This document shows positions 12,607 to 23,671 of a stretch of 64,000 nucleotides of DNA, one piece after another. The notes beneath the pieces were generated by a model. It was not told where the DNA came from and ran no database searches. It saw only the letters and a program-made list of their open reading frames with translations. Each line of letters begins with the position of its first letter. Within the stretch, counting starts at the first letter, position 1. Source of the DNA: Perilla frutescens (taxonomy: Eukaryota; Streptophyta; Magnoliopsida; Lamiales; Lamiaceae); NCBI GenBank assembly GCA_026008535.1, contig BRKX01000018.1, positions 15,322,088 to 15,386,087 of the forward strand, written 5' to 3'. The position numbers were made by a program, and so were the translations under genes.

Positions 12607-12768
12607 AAACTTGTGTGAAACTGTCTTACGGGTCAAAATTTATAAGACGGGTGAAAATTTGAATTCAAACTCACATTGAATGACATATTTGTGATTTTGT
12701 TGGAGTTTATCGCATTTGAATCTGGGTATTGAACATCTAATAGATTTTAACACGATCTCACAGAAGAT
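12607..12768. mobile_element. Possible small MITE, about 160 bp
   Basis: The left edge CTTGTGTGAAACTGTCTTA resembles the reverse complement of the right edge (CTTCTGTGAGATCGTGTTA). The TGTGAGACNGTCTCA style of end is common among plant MITEs. No duplication was confirmed. Confidence 0.3.
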
Positions 12769-13929
12769 TTCCGTAATTAAAATCATTAATGTAAATTAGA
12801 AACAAAATATAATTAAAGAAAATGGTCAATCTTGCTCTCTTTCTTATTTGCGCATGATTTTTTAGTCAATATTTACATTATTGGTCTACATTGATATCTT
12901 AAATACGTTAAAGATTTTAACTTGATCGTTTTTATTTTCGCATTTAATTGATAGAGGGATATGAAAATTTACAACACAAATTAAAATACCCATTGTCCGA
13001 CTTTGGCAAAGACTACGGGACTTCTACATACCCATATTTTGTTAAACCCCTTAATGAAAATTCTGGGCACTAATTTTTTTTTGAATAGATTTGAGTTCTC
13101 ATATTTTATTTATGAAGTTAAAATAATTTTTTTCTTAAATAAAAATTGATATAATACATAGTTAGCTCATTTTGAATGGAACAACTTTAACTATAAAATT
13201 TTATTTCCTCAAAGTACGAAAAATCTCTTTATATCCAAATTAATTATATAGTTTGATAATTAAATTAGCAAAACATAATAAAAGATTACAGATTCTCCTA
13301 ACCATATATTTTAACAGGCATATTTGCTTTTTGTATAGGAAAAGAAAAATTAAAAAACTTGATTTTCTTGAAGTATAAGTTTATTAAATGGTATATTCAA
13401 TATGCACAACTTATCAAAGCTATGAAAAATAATTATCTAACTACAATTTTATAACATAATACAAAAAATTAAATAAAAAAAATAAAGATATCGATACAAA
13501 AAAACTCATGATCCCACCAACATTGTTGCTTATCATGAACATAATTAAATTTAATAATTTTCTTGGTGTGAATCAATATTATCCGAATGAATTATATAAT
13601 GTAATTATTAGTTTATTTGAAATCAAACTATAAAATTCTCCTATCAAATTATATAATGCCACGTTAATAAAAATCACATATCAATACGTTCAAATCTATT
13701 TAATTTGTTACCGAAAATTACCAAGTACGAATCCTAAATAATTGGTTTGTTACTTCAAAATAATTGCTTCTAATCCTAAACTATTCATGCTAAAGGAATA
13801 TGGGTCGATATATAAGCCAAACCAATTAATTCAACAACGGCCCCAGACCAAAGGGTGCAAGTTATATATTGGTCTCTTAATATGGAAAAATAATACAACA
13901 AATATCACAAATAAATATTAAAATAAATG
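12769..13929. other. AT-rich DNA, no feature recognised
   Basis: No open frame, repeat family or RNA gene stands out. It probably lies in the interior of the decayed Helitron, between its 3' end and the RPA pseudogene. Confidence 0.4.
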
Positions 13930-14540
13930 TTATTTACTCGGCGTCTCGAATATATGCATCCATAACTTTGCAGGATGACCGTTTAGCATCATTTCTCGCT
14001 CATCAAAAACTCTTTTGATTTTGCCTATAATATCTGTTAAAATAAAATAAAATCTGTTAATAAACATTTATAGTGGAATTTAATAAAATGGAATTGCATG
14101 AATTAAAAATATATTTACCAAATAACATGCTTTCATCCACTTGTGCGTAATTCATTAGTGCGGAGAAATGACGAAAATCAAACATATAGGATGGAAATGG
14201 AAAAGTCGGATCATCGGTAAGATGGACTACTCAGGTATCGAGTGACGAAGAGAATTTAAACACACAGGGTGTTGTTCTATACTGCATCGTATTGTTTTGC
14301 ATGTCGAAATATATAAATGCATACAATTCACCTTCTTTGAAGTCCGTCTTTATGTGTGGAAGGTCTTCTCTGTGTATGCCCTCGTGGATCCGATCGCCTT
14401 GGCGATCATGAAAAACCAATTTCATAAGCTGAATTGTTTTTGAATCTTCCATAGCCGTGTTGTTCATATGCACGAACAACCCGTAGCTTCAAAATCAAAT
14501 CTGCTCTGGAAGGTCTCGTCTCTTCAATACGGTTAATCAA
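13930..14540 (-). pseudogene. RPA1-like (DUF223 OB-fold) pseudogene, Helitron-type cargo
   Basis: The middle exon carries an OB-fold signature: IQLMKLVFHDRQGDRIHEGI, then DFKEGELYAFIYF and PCVFKF. This matches the order of replication protein A large-subunit-like proteins (conserved L-D-x-x-G and EG-x-x-Y). Upstream, LKLRVVR sits in another frame, so there is a frameshift near 14480. After a TGA at 14231-14233 the frame continues with a PSYMFDF stretch. A credible 85-bp intron (14034-14118; GT donor, AG acceptor) joins a final exon starting DIIGKI and ending at TAA (13930-13932). RPA1 binds single-stranded DNA; this truncated copy should be inactive. A decayed host RPA gene is a weaker alternative. 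Confidence 0.7.
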
Positions 14541-14814
14541 ACTGTAAACTGGAGACATGAGAAGAAAAAATAGAACTGGAACCATGAGAAGAAAAAAAAA
14601 GAAAGAACGGAATAGTTCACAATTTCGGTATATTTCAGTGTTGATAAATAAAAAAACACGATGTGATTTATGTTTCACCTCTATGTAATAATATATATGC
14701 TAGGGTTAGAAGAACTACTTTTAATTATGGAAAAAGGAAAATTGATGAATTAAAAATCACAAAATAAATCGTTACACCTACAATCAATTATGATTATTAT
14801 CGCAATCAAGAAGG

Positions 14815-14852
<38 letters not shown>

Positions 14853-14860
14853 TAAGATCA

Positions 14861-14904
<44 letters not shown>

Positions 14905-16458
14905 ATAAAATATATATTTATTTTATTTTATTCCATAATAATGTGTATCCGAATGTATATAAAATACATACAATTATAATGCCTTTTCGAGAATAATGCA
15001 AAAATATAATGCCTTTTAATATAGTAATTTAACCGTATATTGAGTATACAATTGCTAGATATTACAATTCATATCAATATTTTGATTAATGGACTTATAA
15101 TTTAAATTTGACTATGTATAGAAAAAGATGTAAAATCATGGATTTTCACCGACTATATAAGCAAATATATATTAATTGTGGTATAAAATAAATATGTATT
15201 TTATACACATGATATATATATATATATTATACAAATATATATAATATATATCCTTTTAAGATATGTAATTTCCATCTTGGTTGCATGATGTATTATTCAT
15301 AGGCACCTTTTTTTTTAATATTGATCAGCCCTTGGAAAGTTTAATTATTTTAATAAAATTATGTAATATGTTTTCATTTTTTTTTTCTTTTATTTTAGGC
15401 AAGATCCTTTTTCCTTTTCAATATGATGTAATTTCGTGAATTTTATCTGTGCACTTTGAAAGCTTATTTTAATCAAAATTCTGTAATCATTTTTCATTTT
15501 CAATTTTAGAAAAAACACAATGGATTTAATGTGATCCAAATTTATATATATGAGATTTAATGGTATATCATCAATCATAAATCTATTATATAATGCAATC
15601 ACACAGTGAATTCGATAAATTTTGGCATGGATTTAATATGATCCGAATTTATATGTATAATATTTAATGGTATATCATCAATCTATTATATAATGCAATT
15701 GCACAGTGGATTCAAATCTATATATAATAATAGGATCAATATTATATATAGTTGTCTAATACATATCCCGATGTGTATAAAATTAAATACTTTATACCAT
15801 AATTAATGTGTAATTGTTATTGTTATATTAGATGCAAATCATGATTTCATATTTTTTTATATATTTAGATTTTAAGTCGGTTCCATTAATTCAAATATTG
15901 ATAGATATTTTAATATCTAGCAATTGTATACTTCATATACGGTTAAAAGGAATACTATATTGAAAATAAAATATTATATCATAGATTGCTAATTGCGGAA
16001 ATAGCATTTAGACGGAAAAACTAACTTTTTCTAATTGCGATCACGGTTTCGTTATTATATATTATATAGATTATAATATAATAATTTTTTATAAAAAATA
16101 TTATTAAAGTATACAATTTTAATGTTGGTACACACAAGTTACAACTAGAGGAACTCTATTCTTATCAAAGCTACATAGTTACTTCAAGGGATGTTAATCG
16201 AGTCAATCTATATTAATTTCCGATCAGTCCTATAAGATTGTTAGACTTCAGTTCGGTCCAATTTGGATTGGATTTTTTTCGAATTGATAATTATTGGTCC
16301 TAACCTTACAATTTTCTTGGATTGGATTTTTTCGAATGGATAATTATGGTCATAACCTTACAATTTTCAGGATATCCCGTCGGGTTGATAAGTTTTTGAA
16401 AAATAATTAGCATATTTAAATTACCTTGATAACCTCTAAATGATCATCTTATCATATT
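14541..16458. other. AT-rich region with microsatellites and short repeats
   Basis: No gene seen. It contains compound (TA)n/(TG)n runs at 14820-14906. A roughly 100-bp direct repeat lies at about 15515-15610 and 15625-15717 (shared TTTAATGGTATATCATCAATC and ATAATGCAAT). A 53-bp tandem duplication with GGATTGGATTTTTTCGAAT is near 16265-16375. Confidence 0.5.

Positions 16459-16510
<52 letters not shown>
16459..16510. repeat. (TA)n microsatellite abutting the left end of MULE-A
   Basis: About 26 uninterrupted TA units run straight into the terminal sequence GATGAGATCATGTGAGAACC. The opposite end of the element runs into a CA repeat. Confidence 0.95.
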
Positions 16511-16512
<2 letters not shown>

Positions 16513-16878
16513 TGAGATCATGTGAGAACCACACTCTCATGTGAGAACCAAGAACTAATCTCAACCACAGATCTCGCATATTTGGATGGTCAAGATCTGT
16601 TCCAAAGATTGAAAAACGTGGTGGCATATTTGTAATATTACTGACTTTTTAATGAACCAAGGGTATTTTTGTAATTTAGGAATTGTGTTATATTTGGAAT
16701 GAATATCTTTCCGTCTGTAATTCCTTTTGCATTCTAATCTCTTTCCTTCTACATATCAATTTCCTTTTAATTTATGTGATTGAAATTTCAGTCGATTCTC
16801 TTCGAATTTTATTCAATTAAATCGGTGTTCACGCGATTTTTTGCTGGAGTTTGTGTTGTTCGCTGTTATTTGACGAAG

Positions 16879-18931
16879 ATGTCGGGTAAAAAAGTTTTTT
16901 CTACAGTTTTGCTGCGATTTTTTTATACGTTTGTTCCACAAGGTTTACGAAGCTGATTAAGTTGTTATTTTGAATTTTTATCGATCAACATGTGTTCTTA
17001 GGGCTGCGAATTGTGTGTTTTGGTTTTCTTTATATATGTAGATCTATTAACATCACAATACAAATTATTAGCATTGTGAATTTAGTTTTTATCATTGTAA
17101 AAAGATTGAGTATCATAAGAATATCTTGTTAATAGAGTATTTATACGATGAATGTAGAATTTGCAATAACAAATGAGTATTATAAATAATATTTTGTTAA
17201 CATGTACTTTAGCACTACTGTGAACTATTTTAGCATTGTTGTAACCTATTTTAGCACTACTGTGAACTATTTTAGCACTGCTATTGTTTTGAATTCTTGA
17301 CGATGAGCATGTGTTTTTAAGGCATCATATTGTGTGTTTTCATTTTCTATATATCTGTATATTTATTAGCATCACAATATGAATTATTAGCCATGCAAAA
17401 AGTAAATTTTGGTCAGACAGTTGCTATACGAAGTCAAGTCATACTGTTTATTAACATCTTATTATTTGTATGATGTTATGAGAACAATCTATAAATATAA
17501 TTGTCATGTGTTCATTTTATGTTTCTGTCTTGCAGTTTAAATCATGTACTTTAGCACTGCTGTGAACTATTTTAGCACTTTTGTAACCTAGTTTAGCACT
17601 ACTGTGTTTTTAAGGTTGTATATTGTGTGTTTTGATTTTCTGTATATCTATAGATTTATTAGCATGACAATATGAATTATTAGCCATGCAGAAAGTAACT
17701 TTTGGTCAGACAATTGCTATATGAAGTCAAGTCATACTGTTTATTAAAATTTTATTATTTGTATGTTGTTATGAGAACAATCTGTAAATATAATTGTCAT
17801 GTGTTCATTTTATGTTTTTGTCTTGCAGTTTAAATCATGTATAGAGGAATCTACATATTATGTTAAAGAAATAATTTTGTTTCCCATGTGGATAAATTAG
17901 AATTTATCCAAATAATCAGTTTAAAATATATCATTGACTTAACATGTACTTTAGCACTACTGTGAACTATTTTAGCACTGTTTTAATATAGTTTTAGCAC
18001 TATTGTGAACTATTTTAGCAATGCTGTAACCTAGTTTTAGCGCTACTGTGAATTTTTTGAACATGATCTTAGAATATGTTTTTATTCATTAATGTGATTT
18101 AGTTGTGTATTTGATAAATGTGCAGATTGTGTTTCTTCCAATTTGGAGATTTCACCCGTGTTTTGTGTATTTTATACACCTGAATGTGAATCATCTTTGA
18201 AGCCATCATTGGGCCAGACTTTCCCCACTTTAGAAGATGGTATAACATTTTATAAGGTGCATGCCTTATCATGTGGATTTGATACTCGTCTGTCTACTAC
18301 AAAGAGGTGTAAAGATGGTACTATAATTTGGAAGTATGTTCTGTGCAACCGCGAGAGAGTTAAGAACACATGTGTTGATTTTGGTGAATTTTCAAAGGAA
18401 AAGAGACGTCGTGTGTCGAAGAGAAATTATTGTATGGCTAGCCTATGGTTGAAGTATATTGGTTGTGATGGGTACAGTGTTGGATTATTTGAAGAAAGAT
18501 ATACACATTCTCTTGTAACGGATACACATAAAGAGTTCATGAATCTGAATAGGAATATAGATCATTTACATCAAATGTTTATTTTAAACTGTGCAATGGT
18601 AAACATCGGACCTGTGACAACATTTAGATTAGTTAAAGAAGTTGTTGGTGGATATTCCAATATAGGTTGTACAACAGTTGATTTCAAAATCTTCAGTCGA
18701 GATCTCAAGGAGTATGTTGTGGGTGTAGATGCGCAAATGATGTTGGATAAAATGTCTGAAAGGCATGAACTCTGCTCTGCTTTCACATTTGACTATGAAG
18801 TTAACAAGGATGATCAGTTGAGGTGTGTGCTTTGGGCTGATCCTATATCAAGAAAGAACTTTTCTAGGACCCGCAAGATGTGTGGGAAAAAAGCGAATCA
18901 TGATTCTAGGAATTGTGGGAAGAAGAAGTAG
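16879..18931 (+). CDS. FAR1 DNA-binding-domain protein of MULE-A, spliced, about 270 aa
   Basis: Proposed join 16879..16885 + 18126..18931: ATGTCGG before donor GTAAAA, and an acceptor TGCAG at 18121-18125 restoring the open frame exactly (813 nt including TAG). Residues about 40-128 form a FAR1-type domain: FYKVHALSCGF, a CKDG turn, VLCNRER, NYCMASL and a terminal YTH where HxH is usual, so one zinc ligand is changed. The next part follows the FAR1/MULE transposase order (GGYSNIGCT, DAQMML, LWADPISRKN). It stops just where the catalytic domain should begin and passes directly into a zinc-knuckle-like tail (CGKKANHDSRNC). FAR1-type proteins bind DNA, so a terminus-binding regulator or repressor is a reasonable inference. 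An ATG inside the long exon is a possible alternative start. Confidence 0.7.
17205..18055 (+). repeat. TTTTAGCACT array in the FAR1-gene intron
   Basis: Clusters of TTTTAGCACT, often in the phrase TGTGAACTATTTTAGCACTG, lie near 17207-17285, 17540-17605 and 17945-18050. They are separated by two copies of a roughly 300-bp segment (shared TTTTGGTCAGACA and GTCATGTGTTCATTTTATG). All run in the sense direction of the FAR1 gene. Confidence 0.85.
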
Positions 18932-19019
18932 TTACATTATATTTTATTTTTTTGTACTTTTTTTTGTATACTGGTTTTTTTTTATTAATGATAGTAATAT
19001 TCTTTCTTGTAATGCTAAA

Positions 19020-20180
19020 TAGCCATAGCTGGTATTTCATTTTTTACAGTGCTAATAAATGTTTAAATATTTCTAGCAGGTGTGCAACAACAGTGCTAAA
19101 CAAGGAAACATAAGTGCTAAAGTAGAAACTACAAGTGCTAAAATACTTTATAAAAGTGCTAAAACTTCAGAATTCAAATACTAGTGCTAAAAAGGAATGG
19201 CATAGCTGATATTTCATTTTTTGCATTGTTAATAAGGGTTTTAATATTTCTAGCAAGTGTGTAACAACAGTGCGAAACAAGGAAATGTAAGTGCTAAAGT
19301 AGAAATTACAAGTGCTAAAATACTTTATAAAAGGGCTAAAACATCAAAATTCAAATGTCAGTGCTAAAAAATGAATGGCAAATGCTAAAACTCAATTTAC
19401 CAGTGTTAAATGTCACATAAAACTGTTGGAAACTCAGAATTGTGAATCTAAATATTAACTAGACAAGCCTGATAGTCTTATATGATAGTAGTGGTGCTAA
19501 AAATGATTTGTAAGCGCTGAAAGTCAAAATGCCAGTGTTAAAACTTCAGAATTCAAATACTAGTGCTAAAAAAGGAATGACATAGCTGATATTTCATTTT
19601 TTGCATTGCTAATATGGGTTTTAATATTTCTAGTAGGTGTGTAACAGCAGTGCTAAACAAGGAAGTGTAAGTGCTAAAGTAGAAACTACAAGTGCTAAAA
19701 TACTTTATAAATGTGCTAAAACGTCATAATTCAAATATCAGTGCTAAAAAAGGAATGACAAGTGCTAAAACCTCAATTACCAGTGCTAAATGTCGCATAA
19801 AACTGCTGGAAACTCAGAATTGTGGATCTAAATATTAACTAGACAAACCTGGTAGTCTTATATAATAGTAGCGGTGCTAAAAAAGGATTTGTAAGTGCTA
19901 AAAGTCAAAATGTCAGTGTTAAAACTTCAGAATTCAAATACTAGTACTAAAAAAAGGAATGACATAGCTGATATTTCATTTTTTGTATTGCTAATAAGGG
20001 TTTTATTATTTCTAGCTGGTGTGTAACAACAGTGCTAAACAAGAAAATGTAAGTGCTAAAGTAGAAACTACAAGTGCTAAAATACTTTATAAAAGTGCTC
20101 AAACGTCAGAATTCAAATACTAGTGTTAAAAAAGGAATGACAAGTGCTAAAACCTCAATTACCAGTGCTAATACCAAAAT
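19020..20180 (-). repeat. AGTGCTAAAA array with a larger tandem unit
   Basis: Several dozen AGTGCTAAA(A) motifs (TTTTAGCACT on the minus strand) at irregular 10-40 bp spacing. A higher-order unit starting CATAGCTGATATTTCATTTTT begins near 19021, 19201, 19580 and 19968, so blocks of about 180-390 bp are tandemly duplicated. No open reading frame explains it. Confidence 0.85.
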
Positions 20181-20344
20181 ATTCACAAGAATAAAAAATT
20201 ATGTTAGTTACTACAAAATATTCATCCACTAATACTATATACCATTAAAGACAATTATTGTATCATCCACTAATAATATATACCATGAAAGACAAATATT
20301 GTATCATAGGTAATACAATATTTGAAATCATTACGCAACAAGTC

Positions 20345-20715
20345 AGTTCATTTTTTTCATTTTTGTGGGGTCTACCACAATTTCTCCCTGGCTACATGCT
20401 TGTCTGTAGAATAGATTTGCATATTTGAGATGTTGATCCTTGAGTATGTAACTGCAATTATGATTGCAATACACTATTTTTCTCTTAAAACTTCATTTGC
20501 TTGTCGTTTGCTTTCTTCAGACCACTGCTCCAGCCTTTCAGACCACCCCCTCTGTACGTCTCCATGTGCCTTATGACATAGAAGCCACAATCAACCTTGT
20601 TCTTTATATCTCTCCATGACAACTTTATCCTGGTAGTCCGATGCTTTTCCTTCAAGCCATTTGATTTTTGTTCAAGTCCAACTATTGCGAGGAACTTAAC
20701 AAAAAAGTTTACCTG
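20345..20715 (-). pseudogene. Ulp1-like (C48) protease C-terminal relic of MULE-A
   Basis: The minus-strand frame from 20712 to 20485 contains KLSWRDIKNKVDCGFYVIRH followed by METYRG. DCG with the following RHMETY matches the catalytic-Cys segment of Ulp1-like proteases carried by plant MULEs (recalled). An acceptor-like ATGCAG precedes it. After its stop, a shifted frame gives LREK and CIAIII, resembling the family's C-terminus, so there is a frameshift. The upstream segment with the catalytic His and Asp is not found. Family members cleave SUMO or related conjugates; this copy cannot. Confidence 0.7.
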
Positions 20716-20734
20716 CATGTGTTTTTAAAAATTA

Positions 20735-22075
20735 GAGATAACTGTGCTAAAATTTGTAAAATGATAGTGCTTGAAAATAAGTGGGAATACGCTAAAATAA
20801 AAAATCACAAATTAAACAACATGTAACAGTGTTTGTTGATGGATTTTTTGAAATGTTGATGGCATTTTTTTCATGCTAATGCTAAAACAAGTGTCATGTT
20901 AAAATAAGTCACGAGAGTGCTAAAATAAGTCATGAGATTGCTAAAATAAGTCATAAGAGTGCTAAAATAATGCATGAGTATGCTAAAATAAAAAACCACA
21001 AATTAAACAACATGTAACAGTGTTTATTGAATGGGTTTTTGAAATGTTGATGACATTTCTTTCATGCTAATGCGAAAACAAGTGTCATGCTAAATAGAGG
21101 TCGTCTTAGTTCTAAAATAAGTTATGACAAAACTGAAAATAAGTTATGAAAATGTTAAAATAGGAAATGACAACTCAACAACGTGTAACAGTGTTTGTTT
21201 ATAAGTTTTTTACAATGTCGATGACATTTTTTATGGTAATGAATGAGACAAGACTGATGTTAAAATATGTCATGACAATGCTAAAAAAAGCCATGAAAAT
21301 GCTAAAATAAAAAATGACAAATTTTCAACTTGTAACAGTGTTTATTCATTGGTTTATTGAAATGTCGAAGTCATTTTTCATGCTAATGCTAAAACAAGTG
21401 ACATGCTAAAATAAGCCATGATAGTGCTAAAATAGGCCATGAGAGTGCTAAAATAGAAAATGATATTGCTAAAATACTAAATTGAAAAATATACACATAA
21501 ACTGGTAGGTTTAGCACTTTTATACAGATTGTTCGTCATGAGCGGAATGAAAATGAAACTGATCAATTATCATCCAATAAAATAAACACAGCTTGTTCAA
21601 GATTAGGTTTTTGTACGTGTTGTGCTTACAAAAATACGAAATATATTGCTAAATTATCATAATATAACGCTAAATGAATGTTTATAGCAAATGTAAACTG
21701 CTATGCTAAAACAAGTGACATGTTAAAATAAGGCATGATAGTGCTAAAATAGGCTATGAGAGTGCTAAAATAGGCCATGAGAGTGCTAAAATAGAAAATG
21801 ATATTGCTAAAATACTAAATTGAAAAATATACACATAAACTAGTAGGGTTAGCACTTTTATACAGATTTTTCGTCATAAGCGGAATGAAAATGAAACTGA
21901 TCAATTATCATCCAATAAAATAAACACAGTTTGTTCAAGATTAGGTTTTTGTACGTGTTGTGCTTACAAAAATACGAAATATATTATTAAATTATCATAA
22001 TATAACGCTAAATGAATGTTTATAGCAAATGTAAACTGCTAAATCAACATAGTATAATCGCTAAAAAAACAAACG
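20735..22075 (-). repeat. Second AGTGCTAAAA array, with a 0.32 kb tandem duplication
   Basis: Motifs TGCTAAAATA and AGTGCTAAAA continue through what would be the intron between the Ulp1 relic and its mini-exon. A segment with CATGCTAAAATA, GAGCGGAATG-like sequence and GTACGTGTTGTGCTTAC is present twice (about 21385-21700 and 21703-22043) with few differences. Confidence 0.85.
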
Positions 22076-22110
22076 AAATTTCTGAAAAATAACAAAGAAA
22101 TACATATTAC

Positions 22111-22123
22111 CTTGAGTTTTCAT
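22111..22123 (-). pseudogene. Mini-exon of the MULE-A right gene (ATGAAAACTCAAG|GT)
   Basis: Minus-strand ATGAAAACTCAAG is followed by donor GTAATATG. The same position in MULE-B (about 32618-32630) has ATGAAAAATCAAG followed by GTGTTA. Conservation between the diverged elements supports it as the first exon of the Ulp1-type gene. Its phase does not join directly to the Ulp1 relic, so further exons have been lost. Confidence 0.5.
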
Positions 22124-22464
22124 GATTGTCTGAGGATTTTGTTGATGGTTTGGGAGTTTTTGACGGTTGGTTTTGATTTGTTTTCAGTTTATCTTCAAAT
22201 TTTTTGTGCTTCTGGTTTTGCGTGAGTTCGTGCTATAGCAGGAGGAATGAGAAAGGTTTTCTCTGAAAAATGGCTATAGAATTCAAATAGGTTCAAATTT
22301 CTGATTTTACCCTCGCTGAGTTTAAGGGGCAGTGAAGTTTGGAGTTATTACAATTATGCCACAGCGTTTTTTTAATTTTAGAACAGATCTTGGCCGTCCA
22401 AATAGACGAGATCTGTGGCTGAGATTAGTTCTCGGTTCTCACATGGGGTATGGTTCCTTCTGGA

Positions 22465-22500
22465 ACACACACACACACACCCACACACACACCCACACAC
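22465..22500. repeat. (CA)n microsatellite abutting the right end of MULE-A
   Basis: About 16 CA units, interrupted by C insertions, directly follow the right terminus of MULE-A. Confidence 0.9.
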
Positions 22501-22959
22501 GAGGTAATGGAAAAATAAAACAAAGGGCACACAAAAAATCTATTTAACATAAAAACAAAGAGCATCCGAGAAAAAGAAAAAATCAATAGTACATTACAAG
22601 ACAATAATAGTCAACCTTAAATTGTTCTTCCAAAATCAATAATCAATTTAAATATTTGAAATACATTAGCGTTCTACTTAAATACCATTTCATGAGTCAT
22701 ATATTGAATGGACTCAAGCAACATTAATTAATATATTGATAACAAAATATGAACCGGACAAGTTATAACTTATAACCATTTGAACTCTATTATTTTTTTG
22801 ATTGACTTCATAATTAAGTATTAATTGAAAATTTCATTAAAGAAGTATTAGTTGAAATTTGATCTAGCTATTAATTAAATTGAATTTACACAAATTTTAA
22901 TTGAGTCGAATATACAAATACTGATTAAGCGCAAGCACATAAATGCATGTTTTTTTAAT
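22501..22959. other. AT-rich spacer, nothing recognised
   Basis: No coding, repeat or RNA feature seen between the CA repeat and the next MITE. Confidence 0.4.
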
Positions 22960-22968
22960 CATCTAGTA

Positions 22969-23273
22969 GGGAAAAGGAGCAAATACACCCCTAACATTTA
23001 CCTTAGGGGATAGATTCACCTTTAAGGTTATTTTTGGAGCAAATAATACCCTAACGTTTACAAAAAAATAAAATGCAAATCCCCCCCCAAGTAGTATTTT
23101 TGTTCAAAAATATAGAAATTTATTTATTTTTTCATATTTTTTCATCCCTAAAAAATAATTAATAATTTTTATAGGATGAAATTTATTAAAAAACTTACAT
23201 GTATTTTTCATACATTTTTTAATAAATTTCATTCACAAAAATACAAACTCAATTAAACTCAATAATAATAATA

Positions 23274-23305
<32 letters not shown>

Positions 23306-23583
23306 AATACGATGATGATGATTTTAGGTCTATATTTGAAGGAAGATTATAATTTAAAAAAAAATAAAAATTATACAAAATAAATATATTTTAGTGATGG
23401 AAAAAATCATGAATAAAATGGAATTTTGCACAAAAAAAAAAACACTATTTGTTCAAAAATATAGAAAATATATTTTCATCCCTAAAAAATAATAATTTTT
23501 TATAGGATGAAATTTATTAAAAAACTTGCATGTATTTTTCATATATTTTTTTAATAAATTTCATTCATAAAAAATAAAAACTC

Positions 23584-23671
<88 letters not shown>

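Larger units (their letters stand above)
12393..15735 (-). mobile_element. Decayed Helitron, minus strand; 5' end uncertain
   Basis: The minus strand ends in a 6-bp-stem hairpin (CCGTGC-ATC-GCACGG, 12405-12419), eight bases, then CTAG, followed by T. This is the layout of a Helitron 3' terminus inserted at A/T. An RPA1-like pseudogene lies 1.5 kb inside on the same strand; RPA genes are common cargo of plant Helitrons. The 5' end at 15735 (minus strand TCCTATTATTATATATAG after A) is only a candidate. No Rep/helicase sequence is visible. Confidence 0.4.
16511..22464 (+). mobile_element. MULE-A: FAR1/Ulp1 Mutator-like element, 5.95 kb
   Basis: The terminal regions are inverted repeats for about 85-95 bp: ATGTGAGAACCAAGAACTAA on the left pairs with the complement of TTAGTTCTCGGTTCTCACAT on the right. 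Both continue through a shared CAGATCTCG and AAGATCTGTTC. The left gene (plus) encodes a FAR1 DNA-binding domain. A right gene (minus) leaves a mini-exon and an Ulp1 protease relic. This convergent layout resembles MuDR, and Ulp1-carrying MULEs of Kaonashi type are known. Long TTTTAGCACT arrays fill the introns. No catalytic transposase core remains, so it is non-autonomous. Confidence 0.8.

Noticed and set aside
19020..20180. Regularly repeated AGTGCTAAAA units resembling a CRISPR array
   Set aside because: The motif is only about 10 bp, spacing is irregular, the same motif continues through a plant transposon in mirrored orientation, and no cas-like gene is present.
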